From assembly GCF_000003195.3 (NCBI RefSeq), contig NC_012873.2:67155615-67219614 (forward strand): a stretch of DNA of 64,000 nt. The letters run 5' to 3'. This stretch comes from Sorghum bicolor. Its lineage: Eukaryota > Streptophyta > Magnoliopsida > Poales > Poaceae. Below the pieces are notes generated by a model that was given only the letters and a program-made list of their open reading frames with translations, ran no database searches and was not told where the DNA came from. Shown piece by piece: positions 1-12,901 of this stretch (position 1 is the stretch's first letter; each line of letters opens with the position of its first letter). The position numbers and the translations under genes are program-made.

Positions 1-3000
1 TAGAATGCTCCATGTCTAGTATACGGCTGAGCAGTTTACCTGGCTGGTTAGCTGGTCAGCCATGAAGAAATCTGCCATCAGAACCTGCATTACAAGGCAT
101 CCTGGTAAATCAGATAAGATGTTTCCAACATATAGACAGTGTTCCTCTAAATTCTGAGGCCCTTACCTTGTAGAATGGCGAGAGCATGATGTTGCGCATG
201 ACGCGCATGAAACAGTAGCGCGTCGAGCGGTAGAAGACGTTGAATGGGCAGAACAGAACCACTGCTGACAGCTGAAACAGAGGCAGAGGGTGGTTGAGTT
301 CTGAAACTAGTACAAGTTGTGTATGTTGAAGCAAAACAGATTCTCCAAACGGCCTGTGTTTCTTACAAGCAGAAGTGCCCCGGGCAATGCATTGGCGTAG
401 GTTGCCCCGGCATTCCTGAGGAACAGGTTGATGACCAGTGCTGCGACGACGGTGCACATGATGGATGCCGACATGAGGAAGGCGTCCCGGTGTGTCAGGG
501 CGGTGCTGGAGGAGAAATCAAATATGAAGTTGTGGCTGATCCTGGTGCTCTTCCACATGAAGAGGTTGCACCCGTACAGGAAGACGTGCAGGCTGATGAG
601 TGCAAACATACTGCAGAAGCAACGGCCGTCAGCAGTGTTACCTTTTGGAGGTAAAATTGTAGTACATCCTATAGGCCTGAAGAGTTGGATTCAGAAATTA
701 CCTGAAGACATGGTAAACAATCTCCATGTATGCTGTGTTTCCGGTAGAGGAGAAAATGCCGGCGACATGGGCTAGAACTGAATATATGATGAATAAGGAC
801 ACAAATGTTCCTGTGAACAGGCCTGAAACCACACAAAAAGAAAACAGTATGAGCAACTCCACCATATTGTTATAATGCAATCCCTTATATCTGTCAAATC
901 GGTCTTATAAGTTAGGGCGCCAACTCGCCTACGAGGAAGGTGATCATATGGGTGTTCCTGGGCTGCTGCGGCTTCAGGTACTTCATGGCCACCTTCCTGT
1001 CGTTGCCCGCGAAATGCCTCAAGAAGATGGACTCCACCTCGTCTGCCAGCTGAAGCACCTGCTCGATCACACCAGGGGAGAATAAATTCCTTCTTCAGTA
1101 CTACTAGCTTTCTTCAGATAAGTGTAACATGCTCGTCAGATAGCAGTTGGATGTATGGTACCTTGTCGGAGCTGCTGAACGGCGACCTCTTCACCTTCTC
1201 TGAAAACAGGTCAGTTTTCCGCTGCTGCTCCGACACCTAGAATGCAGAGAATGAATTTCTCGTCATTTGTGGGTAAGCAAAACTGAAGTACACACAACAC
1301 AGCGTGTGGTGTCTGAATTCTTGGTACAGATCATGATATGCTACTAAACTATCTGACTATTAAGTTGTTATCTGAATTCTTGGCGCAAATGTTTTATGTT
1401 TACAAAACTTGCAGTAGTTTTTTTCCCCTTCTTTCAATAAGGGATGGATCTATCTATATTCCTGTACATGTGTTTAGTAATGTACCAGTTCCCTTTATTC
1501 TGCCTATTGTGGAGGTTGTTCTCTCTTGTACTCCATCCATTTCAAAAGAACACATATATATGGCATACTATATGATGATGCCTAGCTAGTTGAGCGGAGC
1601 GCAGTACGCACCTTGACGAATTTCTTCAATATTTTGGTGAAAGCCTTCACATTGAGAGAGCTGCATCCATCCATCCATCCATCCACACAGATACGCCACA
1701 CAAAATGAAACAAAAAAAAGGCTTATCAATCCATAACCGCACAACAAAAAGTCCCAGAATTAACAACATGAGAAAAGGACAGGTCTAATAATACCATAAC
1801 ATAAACTACACTTGCTAGAATTAACAACATGAGAAAGGGACAGGTTTATAGTAAAATACAGTAGAATAAAGTAAACTAGTGCTAGTGCATGGCTCCGCTG
1901 TAGTACGTGCTTAATTAACTCCACAGTCACATGCTTCCCTCCATGCATTCAAATAAAGTTTCAAACTGGCTCAAATTTGGAAACAAATTTTGGCAACAGA
2001 GCATGTTGAGATCGAGCGTGGCGTGTAGTGAGACCAACTGAACATGCAAGTGACGTGACGACAGACATTCTTGCAGCTGCCTATACGTTGCAGCGATCGA
2101 GTTTGCTCGCCGCGCAACTACTGATCGAGAGAGAGAAAGAGAGACCAGCATCCAGCACCCAAACATGCATATATATATATATATATATACCTGAACTTCT
2201 TGAGGAGTTCGAGGCCGCGGTAGAGGGCGAGGAAGGCGTCGCGGATGTTCTTCTCGGCGTGCTGGACCTTCTTGCGGTGGACGAAGGCGGCGGCGGGGTC
2301 TGCGCCGTCCTTGCGGAGCACGTTGACGAGCTCCTCCCACACCTTGAGCGCCGCCCGGCCGGGGCTGGTGGGCGGGATGTCGATGCGCACCGTCGCCGGC
2401 AGCTGCAGCAGCGCGGCGCGGCCCATGAGCTGCTTCCCGCTGCCGTCCTTCTTGGCCTTGCCCAGCCCGCCGCCCACGAAGCTGACGCCGTTCCGCTCCA
2501 GCGCCGCCATCACCTCCTCCGCCACCGCCGCGCCCTCCGCCACGCGCGCCTGCTGCAGCTCCACGCTCCCGTCTGCATGCATTCGAGAATGCCCATATGG
2601 CCATCTGTCAGCGATCAGGTCACGTGCCGGGCCGGGGCATGCATGCCAGTACTACGTAAAGGCGCGGCGATCGGCCGGCCGGTGCCGGTGGGGTTCATGT
2701 GACGACGTGCAGCCAGTGCAGACGTGACGTGGCTGCGGTTTTGTGGTCGGTCCACTTCACCTACTTACCTGACATGGACTGCGGCGAGGCCACCACGAAG
2801 GGGGAGGAGAGGAGGTGGCGGCCGCTGTTGGACCCGTTCACGGACGGCGGCGGCGACGAGGCCGCCGTCCGGGCGAGCCGCGACCGCCCGCGCCGGGACG
2901 CCGCGGCGTGGTCGGCGAGGATGCGCTTGACGTCGGCCAGGATGCGGAGCTGCTCGATGAGGGCCTCGCCGCGCGCCAGCATGTCCGCCTCCTGCGCCGC

Positions 3001-3822
3001 GTAGAACTTGTTCACCTTCTCCAGCTCCTCGTCCGCCTTCTCCAGAAACTCCTGCTCCTGCACGTACATAGAAATTAAACAACACGCCACTCGATCGCCA
3101 CATGTAGTTAATAACTTTTTTACTACTTTATTTATTAATTAACAACAAACAGAGCTCTTAAATAAATATATAATAATACTAATATATATAGTTTATGTAC
3201 GAATACTACTATATAGTATACTAGATGATTCAACTATATATTGCATACATGCTTGTCCGTGGCTCTTACGAGCTCCCCCGAATCCGATTCCAAGCCGCTG
3301 TCCGAGTCGCCGTCGTCGTCGCCCACCTGCGTCGTCTGCGTGCAAGCACGTACACGCGCGTCAGAAAACACTCGGCGACCGGTCGCCGTTGCCGCCGCCG
3401 TCGCCGTATTTGTACTCAATCACTCAGAAGACACGTATGCATTTACGGCCGGAGTATATGTATGTATGCGGCGGCGGCGGCGGCGGCGACGGCGAGGACG
3501 ATGACGTACGGTAGGACACGATCGAACACACACGAGCGGCGGCGAGCGCGAGCGACACGAGACGACGTACTGGTGAGGCCGGCGTCGCGGCGAAGTGGGC
3601 GGCGAGGGCGCGGACGGGGTCGAGGACGGAGAAGCCGTAGCTGCCGCTGCTGGCGTCGCTACTTCTACGGCCACCGCCGGCGCCGGCGGCGAGCAGCGGC
3701 GCGGCGTCGCGGCGGGCGATCTTGATCCTCTTGACGAGCTTCTTGAGGCCCTTGTAGTCGACGAAGGCGGCCTTCCACTCGGGGATGATGCTGGCCTCGT
3801 ACTCCCGCGAGAACTTCACCAT
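1..3822 (-). CDS. PHO1: PHO1-type phosphate exporter, N-terminal part (gene continues past left edge)
   Basis: PHO1 proteins export inorganic phosphate, mainly for xylem loading, and carry a cytosolic SPX inositol-phosphate sensor followed by membrane helices and an EXS domain. Exons by position (minus strand): 3822-3571, 3326-3270, 3057-2769, 2572-2191, 1660-1612, 1236-1162, 1058-929, 822-702, 610-367, 271-167 and 84-40, giving 583 codons. All phases agree. The start MVKFSREYEASIIPEW is the classic SPX start. The last SPX helix (SLNVKAFTKILKKF) is in exon 5. Exon 2 is a short acidic linker. Membrane segments begin in exons 7-8 (TFLVGLFTGTFVSLF) and continue in exons 9-10 (MFALISLHVFLYGCNLFMWK; VVLFCPFNVFYRSTRYCF). 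The last exon seen ends ADQLTSQ, and the EXS domain lies outside the window. Intron 7 needs a GC donor. Orthology to rice PHO1;2 rather than PHO1;1 is only inferred from neighbours. Confidence 0.95.
2169..2189. repeat. (TA)n microsatellite touching the PHO1 intron 4 donor
   Basis: An uninterrupted AT/TA run of about 21 bases begins inside the 5' splice site itself. On the minus strand exon 4 ends ...TTCAG and the intron starts GTATATATAT. Confidence 0.9.
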
Positions 3823-4084
3823 CCTCCGCGACCGCCGCCAGCTGCACCCCCTGCCGTATATGTACTAGTACTAGTAGCTGTTGCACTGGCACTACCGCGC
3901 TGCGCCTAGCTACTACTACCCGGCCGGACGGGGCGTGCGTGCGTGCTGCCTGTCGTCTCTCTGCTTGCAGCCGGCCGGAGGATCTCTTTCACATCAGCAG
4001 GCGGCGAGAGGATCGGAGATGGCCGGCCGGGGGGGACAGGGACAGGCAGGAGTGGTGGCGGAAGCAACCTTGCTGCGTGAGCGG

Positions 4085-4092
4085 CTTATATA
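4085..4092 (-). promoter_or_regulatory. Candidate TATA box of the PHO1 gene
   Basis: Read on the minus strand this is TATATAAG, about 265 bases upstream of the PHO1 start codon. It would give a leader of roughly 230 bases. No perfect PHR1 binding site (GNATATNC) was seen by eye in the next kilobase. Confidence 0.5.
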
Positions 4093-5840
4093 GATGGGGG
4101 GTGGAAGATGGACAGAGGAGGGAAGCGTGCCTTCTTGCCGCTCAGGGAGAGATAGAGGTAGCTAGCTAGCTAGCTAGTGCGCCTGTGCGTGGTGCTGCAA
4201 CGGCACCTAGCTAGCTAGCCCGCCCAGCCAGGGGATAACAATATTAGGTAGAGCGAGGGAGAAAGGCAACCAGAGCAAAAGGGAATGAATGGATCAAGAA
4301 ACCGGTGGAATGTGCATTTCTAGTGGAGATCGAGCTTGCAATTCATTCATGCTCCCACAATGCACTCACTCTCTCACACACACATACACATATGTATATG
4401 TAAATAAATACTAAATAATAATATTTGTTGTGTGTGTGTGTGTGTCTATATTTATATATAGTATAGATTTTGTTAGAAAGAATGGAATTTCTTCAGCAGC
4501 CACACGTCCTTTCGAGTTTTCCTACTTTTTAATATAACAGTCAGCTCTCCTGCTAGTCCTTTAAATAAACAATCTATATAGATACATAGTTATATTTTTT
4601 TTTTTAAGAAAATGGGATGTCTCTACTCTCTAGAGCCTCTGTGGTCGGTCGGTCACATGCTAATATGTAGATAGATATATATTCTTTTGAAAAATTGAAC
4701 ACGTTCAATCTCTACGGTCGTCGCACACGCAGCCAATGTATAGATGGATATCACACACACGCGGTTGAAAAATAGATACATAGATATAGATATTGATAAA
4801 GTATGCCCAAGAGCGTTGGCAGAAGAAAAAAAACATGCATGTAAAGATAGTGTGATGAATTACTGACTCGGTTGAGTTTGAGTTTTAATTTGCAATGACG
4901 ATGCCACGTACCGGGCCGGTCGTCGCTTTTATTTGTTTGTTGGCATAAGAAAGGAAAGCAGGGGCCGGGCGTTTTGCATTGCTTTCGTGCATGCGGCGCC
5001 TTCTTTCTGGCGAAAAGACAGGTGGATCGATCTATGGATGGATGGCTGCTGGCTCAGGGATTGCATCGCATCGCATTGCGTGCCAGGAATTCAGCAGGCC
5101 GCCGGCCGGCCGCGACCTGGGTCTCTATGCAAGCAACGCAACGCCTGCTAGTGCACACACTACTAGTGCTGCTGGCTCACATCGTCATCAGCTGCGTGTA
5201 AACTGTGAGCTTGGATGATAATCTATCGCAGGATTATATTAGTGGTGCCGTAAAACACTCTTGTTAAGTTAAACAATGCTTGTTAGTGCAGTGCACTAGG
5301 TACGTTACAGTTTACAGGTCACTATACTGCATGAATAATGCTGAATGCTTTACACATCTCCATCGCAATGTCAATTGGATCACCGATGGCGATGATGGTG
5401 GTGGTGGTGGTGGTACTGTCGTACCTATATTACGGTGGTGGTGGACTGGTGGTGCATGCAGCTGCGGGCCGGCCGGCGGCGAGGCTCTGACGTGGCGGTG
5501 ACGCCGCAACAGCTGGCGCACCTGAGTCCTTTTTTTTATAGAGTAACAAACAAACAAACAAACACGATTGTTAAGTTCTTGGGATTGATTAATTACCGTT
5601 GCGTTCACACGGATTTTAGCATGCATGTGTGTGTGTTTTCAGAGGGCGGCGGATGGGAGCACGAGCAAGAGGTGAAAAAGCGGATCGGAGTCGGAGTATA
5701 CCAACAACTCGGATGGTGACACACAGTGACGACGAGCGGCATGCAGTAAGAGAGCAGGCGGCCGTGTGGCTAGACCTGTTCATGTCCCGCTCAATGAATA
5801 CCGCGCTGACAAGTGGGCCCCGGCCTCTGAATCGATTTTA

Positions 5841-5843
<3 letters not shown>

Positions 5844-5898
<55 letters not shown>
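5844..5898. repeat. (TA)n microsatellite
   Basis: About 27 perfect TA units. Dipeptide YI-repeat reading frames across it are artefacts. Confidence 0.95.
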
Positions 5899-5901
<3 letters not shown>

Positions 5902-7371
5902 GAAAAACACATTTGTGCATATAATGAAAATCGTCCGTTGGAGCTTGTACAAAAGTATTTGGCTCATCATCCATATCTGCGTGCGTGTGTGACTGGTGAT
6001 GTTGTAGCGTCCCGCGCTTTCCGGTAACCGAAAACGGGCTGTTAGTTGCCACATACGTACAGGCTATGCTAGGCACGGCATGGGCGCATCGGCATCGCAC
6101 ATCGTCATCCATCGTCTTCGATCTGGCTGCTTATTACCAATACGTACGTACGACTGCGTGTCCCGGCCGGTGCCAATGCAATGCAATGCAATGCAATGCC
6201 AAGCAACGCAGGCGGCGGAAAACCTGCGAGCTAGCGTTGCCAAGCTTTTTGGAGTCTTCCTGTTCAGCTATCTGCGCGCTGGCATACACGACGACTGAAA
6301 GTGAGCGCGCGGCGCGTACCAGGATGGGGAAGCTAACCGATCCAGGCGCGCGCGCATGAGGCGTGTCTCTCTTTTAGCCACGCGCACGGGCTACCTCTAT
6401 TGCGTTGGCGTTGCAAAGGGTCAATGCAAGCGAAAGCTGCCCTCAACTGATGCCCAGCGGTCAGGGGAAAGCATCCCGCTAGGCCTTAGAAGAATGCGAT
6501 TATATTCTTGAATTTTGGGAATCAATCAGTTTTAAATTTGACGAAGTCTATGAAAAATTTAACAATAGCATTTATCATTTATAGAGCCAAGTAAATATAA
6601 TTGAACATAAATTATTTAAAGAACCAGAATAACAAGAAGCCATAAAGTTCTCTTCTAAAAAATAACAATTGACAGAGAGACCTATATTTTGATACAATAC
6701 ATGAACCTCTCGAACACGTCTAATTAAATTAGTCATGTAGTCACAATGAATTTACGAACCTTAGAAACTAGGTTAGACAGATGTTGAAAAAAAAAATGGA
6801 GGTCCAAACCGCACGAACTTGAAGAACAAATGTCAAAACCTAATCACGTGACCTCATAAAATCGTGAAATTTGGTGGAGGGGTTTATAACATTACAGAGA
6901 GTATCTTCACCAAACGTTACCTCAATTGGAGGAAGTTTGGAAAAACGGGGCTGGTTTTCGCTGTTTTGAGCAGAGTCTCCCTCCAAGAAAAAACCAAAAT
7001 CAATTCAGCTAAGCTCCAAAAATTACAAAATATTGCACATACACCCTAACTAACCCATTTTGAAGCTATCCCAAATAGATGAAGCAAAAAAGTTAAAGCT
7101 TGAATGGGAATTTCAAAATGCCTCTCTGAAATTGGAGTTTATCACCAAAATAGGAATTTTTGGATTCGGAATAGAACAAATTGTAAACTTTAGATTATTT
7201 CAAGATGTGCGATCACAAGTCACTCTTAGAGAAGGTACAATAATTAGCTTCTACCCAATAACATGGAAGAGAGAAGGGAGGAGAGAGAGAGGAGAGCTTG
7301 GCTCACATGCATAGACAGAGATGGACTGAATGTGTTTTTTGCTATACCCACGTATACCATGTAGACTTTTA

Positions 7372-7580
7372 GGTCTTGTTTAGTTTGCGAAAAGAAAAGC
7401 TTTTGGGTACTATAGCACATTTATAATTATAGCAATTAGTGTCTAATTATAGACTAATTAGATTTAAAATACATGCAAACTGTACAATTAGTTATTTCTA
7501 TATTTAATGTTTTATGTATGTGTCCAAAAATATTTGATGTGATGTGCCAAAAAGTTTTTCGGTGGAAACTATACAAGGCC
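7372..7580. mobile_element. Tourist-like MITE
   Basis: The left end GGTCTTGTTTAG and right end ACAAGGCC are inverted. The interior carries the family signature (GACTAATTAGATTTAAAA, CTGTACAATTAGTT, TATTTAATGTTTTATG). Confidence 0.75.
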
Positions 7581-7592
7581 TATACCTCACTA

Positions 7593-7841
7593 CTCCCTCT
7601 TTTCTAAATTATAAATTTCTAACTTTTTTGAACAAAGTATCTTAAGTTTGACCAAATTTATATAATAAAGTGATAGCATTTATGATACTAATAAGTTCAT
7701 TGGATTCTTGCTCAATAATATTTTTATAGTGTATTTATTTGATGCCATAATTTTTCATATTTTTTCTATATTTCTGGTTAAACTTACAATATTTGATTCT
7801 TTAAAAAAGTTAGAATGATTTATAATTTCAAACGGATGGAG
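7593..7841. mobile_element. Stowaway-like MITE
   Basis: The left end CTCCCTCTTTTC and right end GGATGGAG are flanked by a TA dinucleotide on both sides. The interior is AT-rich, with TTGACCAAA-type inner motifs. Confidence 0.75.
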
Positions 7842-8189
7842 TACCTCCCCTCTTCCATGCATGCTTTCATCTTCAAATCATGGATGCACTGCGTTCCGTA
7901 TCTTCATGAAAATTCAGGTTGACTTTATAAAGTATCATTAAACCTTTTGTACGTAGGATGGCACATATCACTGTGGTCACAGATACTTATGCTTTGGCCA
8001 AAATATGGTCAATTTTAAAAACTTTGACCACCAATAGTTTTCAGATTCTTGCAAACAGTATATCAGTTGGTTAGGTTCTTTACGATGGAACTTGTTCATT
8101 CAAATTCATGTCCTCGACTTAGCACGGATGCTTATATTTTTCTAGATTTATTTTAGAATTTAATGACGTTATGCTTTCAGTGGTAAGCG

Positions 8190-8335
8190 ACGTTCCCGTT
8201 GACAGCGAGGCTTTTGTGGTGACTTCGTGGATCTCATGATCTGTCAGCTCAGTCCTTCAGAGGTGCTTATAGAGATAGGGTTTACATACATGTGTTCATA
8301 GAGGTGAGTGTGCGTGTGCCATGTAATTTTTTTAA
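8190..8335 (+). mobile_element. SINE-like 3' fragment (AU-SINE-like)
   Basis: The block GTGCTTATAGAGATAGGGTT ... GTTCATAGAGGTGAGTGTGCG, followed by a short T/A-rich tail, resembles the 3' half of the widespread plant AU-type SINE as I remember it. A related piece occurs at 60385-60455. No intact promoter boxes were confirmed. Confidence 0.4.
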
Positions 8336-8623
8336 AAAAATAGTTTTCAAATTAGATACTATATTATATATTTTTAATATATAGAAGTATTTATCACCAA
8401 ATGAGTATTCAGTACATTCTCGTAGGACCAGCAGATCGAGTTCAAACACTCGGTGCCTACCTTCAAGTACACAGGACCACTCTCTCAACGTTGATATTAA
8501 TAGGGCTCGTGTATAAACAAAAGGATAATAGTCTAGTCAACGATGAAAGAGGCGACAACCAAACAATAACTTAGAATCAAACCTCACCTTTAACATGTTG
8601 TATTGCTACAGCTATTTCTTTTA

Positions 8624-8887
8624 GACCTTTTTTGAATCCACCAAATAAACTGTAGCAAGTTAATTTTAGCTGTTACGGACCCAAACGATCTAGCTAAAAG
8701 ATCGTAAAGTTTAACTAAGTTTAGCTATTTTAATTCAACTAAACCTAGCTAAAGTTTAGTTGTATATATTAGCATGAGGATGCAAACAACTCAGCTAAAG
8801 TTCAGATTGGAAAACTTTGAGCTAGCTAAAGTTAGCTTTGAAATTTTTAGCTAGGTACATTTTAGTTGTATGAAACCAAACAAGCCC
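8624..8887. mobile_element. MITE with TTA target duplication
   Basis: The left end GACCTTTTTTGAATCC and right end AAACCAAACAAGCCC are imperfect inverted repeats flanked by TTA on both sides. The interior is full of AGCTAAA motifs. Confidence 0.55.
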
Positions 8888-9491
8888 TTAGTTGAATGTG
8901 ATGTGCACGTATAGACAGATCTAGGTACGATCTCCTAGCCTCTTAGGTTAGTGTCCGTGTGCACATGTCAGTTGTGATGCTAAGTTAATTAGGTATGGCT
9001 TCTTGTGGTGAAATCTGTTTACTTAGGTTAAGTCCTTGATTTACACGGTGTTCATATTTTCTGTCTTTCTTTTTGGACTAACAATAGTATTTTTATCAAT
9101 AGTAGGCAACAAAATGATCATTGATATCGAGACACATATAGTGACTTTATCAGTCTCAAAATTTGTCAGATCTGGCCAGCTCCCGTAGTGACGTGCGTGT
9201 AGGTGAACGTGTGTCTGTCCTGGGTTTAAAAAACAGTGTATAATAGTCAAACATTTCGATGACAAACTTATGGTTGTTTAGGTTCACACAGGCTGCAAAA
9301 TCTATGTCCACTACCACCGGCGATATGTCGATTTTTCTATCTCAAGATTTTTTTATGTTTGTACGCTTTGAAAAAAGACGAGAAAAGAGACGTACCGTTG
9401 GAAACTATTAATTCTCTACCTAGTGAGAATATCAAACAAAAAAACATACTTGTGCCGATGCTTTTTCATTAAAAAACAAATATTTCCATTG

Positions 9492-9639
<148 letters not shown>

Positions 9640-10953
9640 AAATAATAATAATGTAGTCGACGATGATTGAAAATATAACCAACACCAGGTGTCAGTTATG
9701 GAAGCACTTCACCCACATATCTATGGAAACACTATCCACCTTTGCTGCTCCTGTGCCAGGGTCAAAATCGTGAACTGATCATCAGCCAAGTGCCGAAGTG
9801 TGCATGCATATATACACGGCACACTGGCACAGCCATTGAGCCATCACAGGCATCATTCCATGCTCCTGTTCTCCGCTGGAATCTTCATCTTGCTGGTTTC
9901 ATGAAACCTAGTCACTGAGCACAAACTGGAGAAAAGGCAAGCTTCAAGGTGCATGAGGATCGGAGACTTGTAGAGATAGCTTAAACAATTCTGAAGAAAC
10001 CTCACCAAGCCACCAACGTTGCAAGACACTGGCTAACGCCTCCTTTTTTTCAGGGCCAAATGCTCCTCAGCATGAACGCATGGCAAAAATAAAGCCCCTT
10101 TTTGCTATGCCTGTTGCTGCTGCTACTGTTGTTGTTGTTGTTGCTGCTGCCATTTCATGAGTGTCCACTCGAGCACAAATAAATGTCACCCAAAATGAAA
10201 GAGAGGCTGAGAGGCTTCCCCTTTTTTCAGAATGGATAGATCATTGCATATGGCAGCAACAATTAGTAGTGCTCTCCCTTCTCCTAAGCCATCCCATCCC
10301 CTATTGGTCAATGCTTACACAAATAAGAAAAAAGAGGCCACTCTGAAAGCTTCACCCCACTATCTTGCTGGTGTTGAAATATTGTATGCTTGGCCTCTTG
10401 GTACGGCCCATGTTTAGGCTAATCATTGGCTAAGCTGCCTTGTCTCCTATTCCATTTTAGGTCGCAGGACAGCAGGAGGCGCGTAATTGGTAAAATATCC
10501 ATAGTTTAAGTTTGTTATTGCAGTATGAGTCTGCAGTATTTAACTCGTGCACGCCTTGTTTTCATTCGGAGCATCTATGAGTGGGTAAGTTCAGAAAGCA
10601 CCAATGCATGCCACAACCATAATTCTATGGCTGATTGCACACAGCTTCCTATTGATTTTACTTTAATTCACCATGGATTTGAATGGAAAACTCTGAATCT
10701 CTATTAATGTAAAATAGTGCTATGTGATTTGGCTACAAACTTAAACGATAGAGCAAAGCCAATCGTCCACAAACTCATGGGATGTCTGGTTTGAGAACCC
10801 ACCACAAACTCATGAGGTGGTACGGTGTCAAGAATTCATCTTTGGTGGAATGACTCAATTCCTAACGCTCGTGTAATTATTAGCTTTGCGCCCTTTGGGC
10901 AGATATGATGGTGATGCATCAATCTATTCTATTCCACGAACCAAAATGTATTA

Positions 10954-11195
10954 CTCCCTCTTCAATTCCTAGAATCCATGTCAGTCAAACTTGTTTAACT
11001 TTGACCGACTTTATAGAAAAGAGCATCAAATGTATAACATAAAATGAGTATGTTATGAAAATATATTCAATGATAAATCTAATGGTATTAATTTGGTACT
11101 ATAAATCTTAGTGTTTTTTCTATAAATTTGGTCAAAGTTTCAAAAATTTGACTTAGGACAACTGTAGAAATTGCAGCTTTCAGGGACGGAGGGAG
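10954..11195. mobile_element. Stowaway-like MITE
   Basis: The ends CTCCCTCTTCAATTCC and GGGACGGAGGGAG are flanked by TA. The inner motifs include TCAAACTTGTTTAACTTTGACC. Confidence 0.8.
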
Positions 11196-11281
11196 TATTA
11201 TTGTATTGACATCCACTGTCATGGTTTGGGACGTTGTCAGTGATACTTAGCATTTGTCTTCATAAAGTTTAGGGACAACGT

Positions 11282-11306
11282 CCCCCCCCCCCCCCCCCCC
11301 CCCCCC
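11282..11306. repeat. Poly-C tract, 25 bases
   Basis: An uninterrupted C run in ordinary intergenic DNA. Its length may be unreliable in assembly. Confidence 0.9.
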
Positions 11307-12596
11307 GAATTTGTTTACAGTGTATCTATGGCAATTAACTTTACACCCTACTAATTAACGAGTCTGTAATCTTCACGTAAGTAAATGGCCTTTTGCGTGC
11401 TTACAGACATTCCACCTAAGAATGTGCATCCTTTCAGGCTTTTATCCGGATATACGCAGCATGGATCCGGGGAGAGTTTCATACGTTTCTGGAAGCTAGC
11501 GAGCTGCGATAAAGATGATGGATACGTCGGCGGCTCGTCGGACTCCATGATCGATGCAACAAAACCAAAGCAATCTTTTCCCCCGGATTTCCCGAGTTCA
11601 TGTTGCTCACGATGAGAAGCGAAACGCACACTTGGCGTTGCTGTCTCTCAGTTCAGTTTCGCTGCAGATTCTTTCTGTTTTCGGCTCTACAGAATGTAGC
11701 TGTCATAGCGGCAGATTGATAAACAGCACATAAATTGAGATGCCATGCTCATGACTCATGAGATGTCCATAGATTTGTATGAGCCTTTTGCTCCAACTGA
11801 ATTTTGTTTTGCTCCCATTACAACAACCAAGGGTTTATTCCAGCATGATGCCGTCTACGCTTTAGCAAAGCTCCAACTGATAGCTACTGCATGAGAAAAG
11901 GTGGTAATTTGATACATGGACCAAACTAATAATGTTAACCTCTTTTTAGCAATAATAACACTACGTTTTCGATACTCTGTTACGAGAAAAAAGCGCATAG
12001 TGCCATTTTAGATAATGGTCACTGAATTGGCTTTTTATTTTTTTCAGAAAAGAAGAGCATATATACATGGATGGCGTCTTCCTAATCTAGGGCATTGTGG
12101 GTGGAACTCTTTTTATACTTTCAGCTGCAAACATGCCAACCTGGATGTATGCATCCACAAGTACTATATACCACACACTCCCTACCAAACCTTTCTGTTC
12201 AATTTATTGTATCTTTGCATATATGTAGGATCTAGTTAAGTGGAGACAGATGATTGCCATTTACAAGAAAAAAAAAACAGACTATGATAGCCAAGGTCCA
12301 TAAGTGGGCAGTGCACAGGCTGGTGTGCTCGGTCAGAGGCCCCCAATTGCTACTGCAGATTATGGACATTGACACTGGAAAGCAAGAAGGTATTAATGGG
12401 CTTGAACAGGTCACCATCATACGGATCTCTGAATTCCAAATCTCTTCGATCCCAAAATGATCTGTCGATTTGTTTTGCATTGTAGAGAAAAGGGCATTGC
12501 AGAATTTGCAGTCCCTGGCTGCCGGCCTGTGAGCTTTGACAGTGATGGTGATTAATTGGGGCGTGTCGGCTCAATTCAGAGGTCAGAATGAATTAA

Positions 12597-12901
12597 GGCC
12601 CGTTTGGATACACTGAATTAATTGTTTGCTAGCCACCTAAACTTTAATTCTAATCCGTCCAAATAGGCGAACTAATAAGTGGACTACACTTTAGTTCAAC
12701 TCCAACTAGTTGTTAGTTCACTTAGTTAACAAAGGTGAGCTAAATTGGACTAAAAGCTGACAAAATGTGGAAAGACATAAATGCCCTCGCATCTACCTTT
12801 TCTCTGTCCTCTCTTCTATGCACAAAGGGTACTATAGTCTATTCAAATGTGGCTTACCTAAAGTTTAGTTAGTATTCAAACACAGTCTAACTAACAGGCC
12901 C
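12597..12901. mobile_element. MITE-like element (ends GGCCCGTTTGGAT / CAGGCCC)
   Basis: It starts GGCCCGTTTGGATACA and ends near ATTCAAACACAG...CAGGCCC, an imperfect inverted terminal pair. The interior has repeated CTAAACTTTA-like and TTAGTT motifs. The target duplication is unclear. Confidence 0.45.

Larger units (their letters stand above)
3823..7370. other. PHO1 upstream region, no gene recognised
   Basis: This holds the presumed PHO1 leader and promoter up to about 4.2 kb. Then comes AT-rich DNA with short GT/CA and AT tracts (4376-4450), mixed sequence with many GGCC-rich patches, and a long (TA)n run at 5844-5898. From 6480 to 7320 there is low-GC repeat-like DNA with only short frames. 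The frames at 4.9-6.3 kb overlap on both strands and have no recognisable domain. Confidence 0.6.

Noticed and set aside
1927..3822. Long plus- and minus-strand frames rich in Arg, Ala and Gly over the PHO1 exons
   Set aside because: They are other-frame shadows of GC-rich PHO1 exons. Only the frame joined by splice sites gives a known protein.
4085..4900. PHR1-binding P1BS sites upstream of PHO1
   Set aside because: Near matches such as GGATATCA fail the GNATATNC pattern at the last base.
5629..6112. Frames with long YI repeats
   Set aside because: These are translations of the (TA)n microsatellite.
11351..11629. A 92-codon minus-strand frame
   Set aside because: It has no known motif, a similar-length frame on the other strand, and no splice partners.
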